NCBI RefSeq assembly: GCF_018595675.2
Contig: NZ_CP092333.1
Location: 4,054,001-4,118,000, forward strand
DNA length: 64,000 nt
DNA from: Flavihumibacter fluvii
Lineage (GTDB): Bacteria; Bacteroidota; Bacteroidia; Chitinophagales; Chitinophagaceae
Direction: 5' to 3'
Each line of letters opens with the position of its first letter. Position 1 is the first letter of the stretch. Below are positions 58,695-64,000 of this stretch, one piece after another. A program made the translations under genes and the position numbers. Under the pieces are notes generated by a model. It worked only from the letters and a program-made list of their open reading frames with translations, was not told the DNA's origin and did not search any database.

Positions 58695-59117
58695 CTACGT
58701 CGTATGTCCGTACCGGTCAGTTAACCGACTGATGCGTAACCATACTGCCTCTTCCTTTTCCATGCTTTCACAGACCTGCTTCATCAGTGCTTTGAAAGCA
58801 GTCACTGAGTCTTTACCGATTCCCGGCGAAACCGATTCCCGCACAGGCGCAATGCATCCCGCCAACTCTTTCAACGCATTGTTGGCCTTGTGAATCAGTA
58901 TCAGGCTGCGTTCTGGTACATCCATCACCTGCAGGTGCAGGCGATGCCTTTTACTGAACCGTATCGCCAATGGATACCTGCCTTCTGGTATGCAGGATAT
59001 ATTCCGCTGGTTCTTTCGCCAGGGCAACTCAATGGTAAAGCATAGAAAAATTCCCCCGCTGCTCAGAATACCATCCGTACCCAACGGATAATATTCGCGC
59101 TCCAATAGCAGCTCCAT
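58695..59117 (-). CDS. DUF5675 protein
   Basis: This 140-aa single-domain protein belongs to the DUF5675 family, short proteins often near phage-like or envelope genes. Marks are CFTIELPWRKNQRNISCIPE near residue 30, then GRYPLAIRFSKRHRLHLQVM and LILIHKANNALKELAGCIAP. The cysteine and histidine near the middle recall a catalytic centre, but no reaction is known. It follows the small membrane-protein gene by 3 nt and belongs to the cassette begun at 59981. Confidence 0.8.
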   Translation of the reverse strand: MELLLEREYYPLGTDGILSSGGIFLCFTIELPWRKNQRNISCIPEGRYPLAIRFSKRHRLHLQVMDVPERSLILIHKANNALKELAGCIAPVRESVSPGIGKDSVTAFKALMKQVCESMEKEEAVWLRISRLTDRYGHTT

Positions 59118-59120
59118 GTA

Positions 59121-59348
59121 TCACCCTTTTACGGCTACCTGGCTCACGGCACTGGCCACGGTTGCGGCCACGCCCAGGTAACTGGCGATGGTCACCACAA
59201 TGGCTGGCAGTGCAACCGGCGAGGCCAGCAACGCAGCACTGATGGCTGCCAGCGCGATGCCGATATTCCGGAGCTTAACAAAAAAGGGTGGGGTTTCTGC
59301 CGTGGCCCTTTCGGCCAGGCTTAGCATATCGATTTCATTTTGTTTCAT
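59121..59348 (-). CDS. Small hydrophobic protein
   Basis: This 75-aa protein starts at the ATG at 59348 (MKQNEIDMLSLAER). The frame upstream to 59399 adds an unlikely tail. It has two hydrophobic stretches (LRNIGIALAAISAALLASPV and LPAIVVTIASYLGVAATVAS) that would span the membrane like a holin-sized protein. The family is unknown. It lies between the 191-aa gene and DUF5675 with 3 nt to the latter. Confidence 0.7.
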   Translation of the reverse strand: MKQNEIDMLSLAERATAETPPFFVKLRNIGIALAAISAALLASPVALPAIVVTIASYLGVAATVASAVSQVAVKG

Positions 59349-59405
59349 AGTGTAATTTGATTTAGTGAACAATTTGCGTTTCCATAGTGTGGACTTCAAA
59401 ACGGG

Positions 59406-59981
59406 TTATAACACTTTCTCCAGTACCGTCATGTTATCCGGGATATCCTTCGCCGTTATCTTCAGTTTGGTTCCTGCCAGGGTAGGATTGGCTTCCCTGG
59501 TCGTATATACCCAGCCGTAACCGTTGTTGGTATTTACAGCTTCACCCTCTTCCAGCTTGGTACCGTCTGGAGAAAAGATGGTGAACTTCACTGATTTCAC
59601 CCGGAAATTATCCAGCGCCTCTACTGTGATTTCATTGCCTGCAACGCCTTCGTACTCGTCAGTACGCAGGTCCCGCAATACGGGTCCGATATAGGCATCC
59701 ATGAAAGCCACATTGAACGCAGACTGTGATTTCTTCCTTACGGCCTCATATTGCGCCAATAATTCCGGGTCTTTCGCAAAGACTGTTTTGGCGTATAGAA
59801 TAGCCCGTCGGAATTTCTCCTTCACCATCTGCTGCGTTTGTGGATCTGCAGAAGCAGGCTTTTTGGACTTTTTGGGTAACATCGCAATGAATGAATGATC
59901 ATTCCGCATTCGAAACGAGAACTGGTTACCTGCTTTCCCGGCATAATTCTGGGTGAGCAGGTTTTGATTGGTCTTTGCCAT
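59406..59981 (-). CDS. Conserved Bacteroidota protein of unknown function, 191 aa
   Basis: This protein starts MAKTNQNLLTQNYAGKAGNQ, has a central helix MVKEKFRRAILYAKTVFAKD, and a C-terminal immunoglobulin-like beta part (VKSVKFTIFSPDGTKLEEGE, then GYGWVYTTREANPTLAGT). I recall a repeated Bacteroidota family of this length and layout, with a G-x-AGN-x-F-x-x-R start, but with no known function. It has no signal peptide. It is the first gene of the cassette, and the direct-repeat array lies 130-300 bp upstream. Confidence 0.7.
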   Translation of the reverse strand: MAKTNQNLLTQNYAGKAGNQFSFRMRNDHSFIAMLPKKSKKPASADPQTQQMVKEKFRRAILYAKTVFAKDPELLAQYEAVRKKSQSAFNVAFMDAYIGPVLRDLRTDEYEGVAGNEITVEALDNFRVKSVKFTIFSPDGTKLEEGEAVNTNNGYGWVYTTREANPTLAGTKLKITAKDIPDNMTVLEKVL

Positions 59982-60113
59982 TTGATTTCGTTTTCAGGTA
60001 ATAGAAATTGGATTATAATGACAACCATCGAAGTAGGAAAAAACGGGGAAATGAAGCTTGTTGGCTTACCTGCAACCGCTGGATCATGGCCTTTAAAATG
60101 ACTGAAAACGGGT

Positions 60114-60277
60114 ATTTCGTCCCTATAAGAAGCAGCATTTCGTCCCGCGTCCTATATGTTTTCTATATGTTCCCAGCCTGATTTCTATATGTTTTCGGGC
60201 TGATCGCGGCTGGCTGGAATACCTTTTCTATTGCTTTCTCGGCTCTTTCTAAGTTCTTTCCCGGCTCTTTCTATATG
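60114..60277. repeat. Direct-repeat array with 11/22/23-bp periods, candidate LytTR operator
   Basis: ATTTCGTCCC occurs at 60114 and 60137 (23 bp apart). CTATATG occurs at 60152, 60163, 60185 and 60271 (11, 22 and 86 bp). CGGCTCTTTCTA occurs at 60240 and 60262 (22 bp). LytTR proteins bind paired direct repeats about 21-23 bp apart. The array lies upstream of the 59981 start and beside a LytTR gene, so it is the probable control region. The rest of 59982-60411 shows only hairpins (60332-60369). Confidence 0.6.
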
Positions 60278-60331
60278 GTTGCCTGGCTGAAATGGCTGTT
60301 CCCGCTATGCAGTGTTGAAAGTTTTCCGGAA

Positions 60332-60369
60332 GGCCTGGCGGGGCCTCATCTCCCGCCTGGCCATGAGGC
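60332..60369. other. Two mutually exclusive hairpins
   Basis: GGCCTGGCGGG (60332-60342) pairs with 60352-60362 with one mismatch. GCCTCAT (60343-60349) instead pairs with ATGAGGC (60363-60369). The two cannot form together. It lies just after the LytTR gene end on the minus strand and could end or pass on transcription toward the cassette. Confidence 0.4.
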
Positions 60370-60411
60370 TGTCCGGCGAACCGGTCACTGCAGTTTGGAG
60401 ACCGCCATGGA

Positions 60412-60732
60412 TCAGGTCGATTCTAAAAATGCTTCATGCACTTTTTTAAAATTGCCCCGGGCGATGGGAAGTCTTATTTGATGAATCAGGACTTCATTCC
60501 GGCGCAGGCCGGTCACCTGGTGAATGTTCACCGCGATAGAACGATGGATCTGTACCATGCCATCCAGGTTGGGATACGCCATCAGGTTTTGCAGCGAACA
60601 TCGTAAATGATGAATACCGTGGCCGGTATGTACTGAACAATAATTCCTTTTTGATCTGGCAAAAAGAATGGAATCGATGGGAACTCTTTGGATCAGCCCC
60701 TTTGCTTCAAACAGTAGGTAGTTATTTTTCAT
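60412..60732 (-). CDS. Stand-alone LytTR DNA-binding protein upstream of the cassette
   Basis: This 106-aa LytTR domain has the blocks RVPIDSILFARSKRNYCSV, HHLRCSLQNLMAYPN and VQIHRSIAVNIHQVTGLRR. It has no receiver domain. The gene ends at 60412, 430 bp before the 191-aa gene of the cassette on the same strand, and the direct-repeat array fills part of that gap. It is a good candidate to bind the array, and it resembles the LytTR gene at 56654, so two LytTR proteins flank the cassette. Confidence 0.85.
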   Translation of the reverse strand: MKNNYLLFEAKGLIQRVPIDSILFARSKRNYCSVHTGHGIHHLRCSLQNLMAYPNLDGMVQIHRSIAVNIHQVTGLRRNEVLIHQIRLPIARGNFKKVHEAFLEST

Positions 60733-60854
60733 AAAAAATTATTTCTATAACTATACCTATCTGAAAACAAGCCACCAACTTTTTTTAACAATCTGACAAA
60801 AGATGGTAATAATCTGCACAGTGCATGTAATAATCTGCATTTCGCCCTCCCCAA

Positions 60855-60888
60855 AAATAAAGAGGCCTTTAAAAAAGCCTCTTTATTT
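60855..60888. terminator. Bidirectional terminator hairpin
   Basis: A perfect 12-bp stem, AAATAAAGAGGC (60855-60866) with GCCTCTTTATTT (60877-60888), has a 10-base A/T-rich loop and flanking A and T runs. On the minus strand it lies just after the decayed gene that ends at 60951, so it was probably that gene's terminator. It also isolates the LytTR gene from it. Confidence 0.75.
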
Positions 60889-60950
60889 GCTGGAAAATTC
60901 CTCCCGAATTTGACGTTTTCGCTCCCGTTTTTGACCTTTTGGAAATTTCC

Positions 60951-61343
60951 TCAGGCACTTTCTCGCTTTCTGATCAGCCAGATTTCAGCTACCTGTGAAC
61001 CTCGTTCTCCTTCGCCTTTGTCTTCCGATCCCCAAGACCAGTTTAACCTGACTTTTCCATCTTAGGTAACGCCATCTGCAACCAATTTAATACTTGAACG
61101 GAAACGGCCTGCTGGTTGAGCGATACCTGCAAATGTAAATACCATGTAGGTAATTAATTACACTTCAATTTTGGAGCTGCTGCCGCACGCTGAACTGGAA
61201 CCTGATCACTTGGTAGCATGATTAGCTCGTTTGGAAAGCAAGTCGTTATTCGTAATCGGGGTGAGTAGACCATCGTCTGTAAACCTCCGGTCCCTCAGAA
61301 CGACCTGTTGCAATGGTTTCTGTGGCTTTTTAGAATTTGTCCA
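60951..61343 (-). pseudogene. Decayed minus-strand gene with three in-frame stops
   Basis: One frame of 131 codons looks coding except for internal stops (TGA at 61206-61208, TAA at 61158-61160, TAA at 61062-61064). Good stretches include VVLRDRRFTDDGLLTPITNN, FTFAGIAQPAGRFRSSIKLV and DGKVRLNWSWGSEDKGEGER, ending in IWLIRKRESA before TGA. A terminator follows at 60855-60888. I do not recognise the family. The remainder of the 1.1-kb gap (60733-61814) has no other gene. Its right part is A+T-rich and holds the susC promoter candidate. Confidence 0.4.
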
Positions 61344-61670
61344 TCAATGATGCACCGCAGCAATTACCTCCTTCTGAAACCTATTCGTATTAGTTTCCTT
61401 GACTTCTCCTCTGTCCTACCGTATTTGTACAACCGATTTCCAAAGTTTGGTTAATTGAGAGCCTTTTATTTTACGACATGTATTATTTACATATTGTAAC
61501 GGATTATAAATAATAGCTATAAACGCAGTAATCCATATTGCCATTGCTATAAAAGCATCGTTTTTTGATATTTTAAAGGTGGTTTTCTCTTTTGTGTTGG
61601 TCTAATTTTATTTAATGCAGCGCGCATATTGCTACAATTGCTTATAATTTCTTTTTCGACCACCAAAACT

Positions 61671-61703
61671 TTTGCCAATGATCTTCAATTCCGGTTAAGT
61701 TTT
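61671..61703 (+). promoter_or_regulatory. Candidate promoter of the right-end susC
   Basis: TTTG at 61671-61674 and TAAGTTTT at 61696-61703 are separated by 21 bases, close to the Bacteroidota consensus, with the last base T instead of G. It lies about 110 bp before the susC start. Confidence 0.35.
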
Positions 61704-61786
61704 AATGTTGTTTAAAGACATTCCAGAATCACCAATATTCACAGTTTTCATCATTTCATAAAAAATTGCCATATGAATAGGTTTTT

Positions 61787-61816
61787 GCCTGATTACAGGC
61801 ATAGGAGGTTTCCTAT
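61787..61816 (+). promoter_or_regulatory. Hairpin that hides a Shine-Dalgarno site before susC
   Basis: Two small perfect hairpins abut: GCCTG-ATTA-CAGGC (61787-61800) and ATAGGA-GGTT-TCCTAT (61801-61816). The second contains AGGAGG (61803-61808), 6 nt before the ATG at 61815, and its stem includes the first two bases of that ATG. A strong Shine-Dalgarno is unusual in Bacteroidota, so it may control the start at 61815. Confidence 0.5.
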
Positions 61817-64000
61817 GCGTAAGAATTTCTATCATCTATTACTCCCGCTCCATCTAATGATTGCATCTTTTGTTCCCTTTACAGCGGATGCAGGAAAAAC
61901 ACATTACAACAACTTCTTCAACGCGGAGCATGAAGTTTCTGGCCTGGTAAGAGACAGGGAAGGAAAACCTCTTGAGGGGGTAACGGTATTTTTAAAGGGT
62001 ACAACCAATGGGGCAGTAACGGATAAAGATGGTAAATTTTCTTTTTCTGTTACAACTGCTAACCAGTCCATTGTATTGTCACTGGTTGGATACAAAACCA
62101 AAGAAGTCATTGCCGGCTCGAACCTTATTTTAGTGCTTGAGCCAGATGTTCTGGGACTCGCCGACGTTGTTGTGGTAGGCTACACTTCTCAGAAGAAGGT
62201 TAACCTCACCGGTTCCGTTGCCTCAGTCGGTGCCAAAACGCTTCGTGCCAGCCCGATTCCAAATTCAGCCAACCTTTTGCAGGGCAGGCTTCCTGGCCTG
62301 GAAGTGATCCAGCCTTCAGGCAAACCAGGAGGTGATGATCCAATGCTTCGTATAAGAGGATTTGGATCTTTTGGTGCTTCGTCTGCACCGCTGGTATTAA
62401 TTGATGGTGTTATAGGTGCAATCAACAGCGTGGCGCCAAATGATATTGAATCAGTGACAGTACTCAAAGATGCTGCCTCTGCTTCCATTTATGGCGCAAG
62501 GGCTGCTAACGGTGTGATCCTCATCTCTACGAAAAGAGCGAAAACTGGTGCTGCTTCGCTTGAATACAATTTTGATTTTGGTATTCAAAATGCAACTGCC
62601 GTCAAAGACCTGATTTGGAATTCCGGCGAGTATATGGAAATGTATAATTCCGCACGGTTAAGATCCGGGTTGACCACATTTTACACGCAGGCTCAGATCG
62701 ATGATTATAAGAATGCAACAGACAAAACACTTTTTCCGGATTATAACTGGCCAGAAGGCATTTTCCAAACCGCAAAAATCGTCAATCACTCCCTTAGTTT
62801 TTCCAAGGCTTCTGAAAGCAGCCGCTTCAGGATGGGCATAAACTATACTGACCAGGATGGCATCACGCCTGTTTGGAATTCTAAACGATACACGGTTAAT
62901 TTAAATTATGATAACCAAGTGTTGAAGAACGTCAGGGTGGGAACGATTATTAACTTTTTTCACCGGCAAAATACCGAACCACAGGGAAATGGCGATCTTG
63001 ACCAGGTAAGAGCAATCTATGCACGATCTCCACTGGCCATGCCAAATCTGCCAGATGGACGGAAATCATCCGGCAGGGCATATTCTACTGAGCCATTTAG
63101 CGTATATGCACCAATAGCGTTTACTAACGGTGATATAAAAAGCAGTACCTATGCTGTAAGGGCACAGGCGTTTGTAATTGTAGATATATTGAAAAACCTG
63201 CAATGGGAAACCAAGGGCGCGTACAATATGGATTATTTTTTCCGGAAGAACCACACTTTTGGAACACCAGGTGAGTTTTATTTCTACCAACCTGTTAATG
63301 GCCAGTATGCGGTGGATCAGTCTGTTGGAAACCCGGTTTCTCTTGGTGTGACAGACTTCACTTATTTTTCCACCACACCTACCATATATTCAACGCTTAA
63401 ATACAATAAGGCTTTCGGTAAGCATGATATTAATGTGATGGGTGGATACGAATACCAGTTCAATAATTACAGGGAGCTTACCGGCAAGCGTGTTAACTTC
63501 CCAACACAAGAATTGGCAGAACTGAATGCCGGAAGTCCTGTTGGCCAAACCCTCGGTGGTACTGCCAATGAATGGGCACTTCAATCATATTTTGCCAGGG
63601 TGGCGTATAACTTCGAGGGTAAATACCTGCTCGAAGGAAATATTCGCTATGACGGTACTTCACGAGTTCAGGAAGACCATCGCTGGGGCACTTTCCCTTC
63701 CATATCCGGCGCCTGGAGAATGTCTGAAGAAAGATTTATTAAAGACAATGTCAGTTGGCTTGATAACCTGAAATTACGGGCTTCTTATGGGTTGTTGGGC
63801 AACCAGGAAATTGGGCTTTATCCCTACCAGGATATTTTTGGATATGCCAATTACTCTTACGGCTCAGCTGTTAGTCAAGGCGTAAGATTGTCTCGTATGA
63901 CCGATAAAAACCTACAATGGGAAAAAACGAAAGTCCTTGATTTCGGTATAGACCTGGATGCATGGAATGGTTTGTTTGGTCTTAGTTTCGATTGGTTCAG
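61815..64000 (+). CDS. SusC/RagA-family TonB-dependent receptor (partial, 3' end outside window)
   Basis: This receptor is open to the right edge (about 728 codons visible). I chose the ATG at 61815 (MRKNFYHLLLPLHLMIASFV), which has AGGAGG in front and begins a signal peptide. An ATG 14 codons upstream (61773) is also open. The N-terminal carboxypeptidase-D-like domain (SGLVRDREGKPLEGVTVFLK) is followed by the plug (LADVVVVGYTSQKKVNLTGS), the SusC motif YGARAANGVILISTKR and barrel strands. A SusD partner is expected just past the window. It differs from the 29662 receptor, so it is not a recent copy. Confidence 0.92.
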   Translation, partial: MRKNFYHLLLPLHLMIASFVPFTADAGKTHYNNFFNAEHEVSGLVRDREGKPLEGVTVFLKGTTNGAVTDKDGKFSFSVTTANQSIVLSLVGYKTKEVIAGSNLILVLEPDVLGLADVVVVGYTSQKKVNLTGSVASVGAKTLRASPIPNSANLLQGRLPGLEVIQPSGKPGGDDPMLRIRGFGSFGASSAPLVLIDGVIGAINSVAPNDIESVTVLKDAASASIYGARAANGVILISTKRAKTGAASLEYNFDFGIQNATAVKDLIWNSGEYMEMYNSARLRSGLTTFYTQAQIDDYKNATDKTLFPDYNWPEGIFQTAKIVNHSLSFSKASESSRFRMGINYTDQDGITPVWNSKRYTVNLNYDNQVLKNVRVGTIINFFHRQNTEPQGNGDLDQVRAIYARSPLAMPNLPDGRKSSGRAYSTEPFSVYAPIAFTNGDIKSSTYAVRAQAFVIVDILKNLQWETKGAYNMDYFFRKNHTFGTPGEFYFYQPVNGQYAVDQSVGNPVSLGVTDFTYFSTTPTIYSTLKYNKAFGKHDINVMGGYEYQFNNYRELTGKRVNFPTQELAELNAGSPVGQTLGGTANEWALQSYFARVAYNFEGKYLLEGNIRYDGTSRVQEDHRWGTFPSISGAWRMSEERFIKDNVSWLDNLKLRASYGLLGNQEIGLYPYQDIFGYANYSYGSAVSQGVRLSRMTDKNLQWEKTKVLDFGIDLDAWNGLFGLSFDWF

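Overview
The window looks like a chromosomal segment of a Bacteroidota bacterium, most likely from the Chitinophagaceae or a close relative. Supporting signs are SusC/SusD pairs, BACON and DUF1080 proteins, a Nudix-type AraR, TPR histidine kinases, lipoproteins with Bacteroidota-style lipoboxes, and a promoter matching TTTG-N19-TAnnTTTG. Shine-Dalgarno sequences are almost absent. No rRNA, tRNA or CRISPR array was seen. Both ends cut genes: araB on the left and a susC gene on the right.

Layout. 1-5017 is an L-arabinose operon (araB end, araD, araA, a sodium symporter, a Nudix-like araR). 5019-6489 is a cyclophilin lipoprotein plus a voltage-gated-type K+ channel. 6575-7882 is metY, followed by a strong terminator. 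8004-16288 holds a HEAT/DUF1080 protein with a Tat-exported Gfo/Idh/MocA oxidoreductase (a likely 3-keto-glycoside pair), a small HTH regulator, a VWA protein and a DUF4838 protein. 17407-25207 is the conserved ATP-grasp/alpha-E, transglutaminase, Zn-peptidase and DUF2126 cluster thought to make and trim an unknown peptide. 25516-29283 holds an NhaC antiporter, a BACON/IPT/NHL lipoprotein and a DUF4440 protein. 29662-37256 is a SusC-SusD-sulfatase-sulfatase operon. Its promoter shares a 10-base element with metY, which suggests scavenging of sulfate esters for sulfur. 37278-41508 is a multicopper oxidase divergent from an esterase, barrel protein, membrane protein and GlxA-type regulator set, with a perfect 23-bp palindrome between them. 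41656-46629 is a DUF4242 protein and two related sensor histidine kinases.

46630-56650 is visibly richer in A+T and is an accessory, defence-like island. It holds a MazG-like/DUF2075 pair, a tandem RNase H protein, an unknown 189-aa protein, a UvrD-type helicase, an HNH-like zinc protein and a frameshifted FRG gene. Between them lie broken genes and an IS3 transposase scrap.

56654-60732 is a one-strand cassette: a stand-alone LytTR regulator, then a 191-aa unknown, a small membrane protein, DUF5675, an AraC regulator, a truncated FecR-like protein and a second LytTR protein. The DNA between the first LytTR gene and the rest carries an array of direct repeats spaced 11, 22 or 23 bp apart, which fits a LytTR operator. 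A decayed gene and a terminator follow. The window then ends in a SusC-type receptor whose ribosome binding site lies inside a small hairpin.
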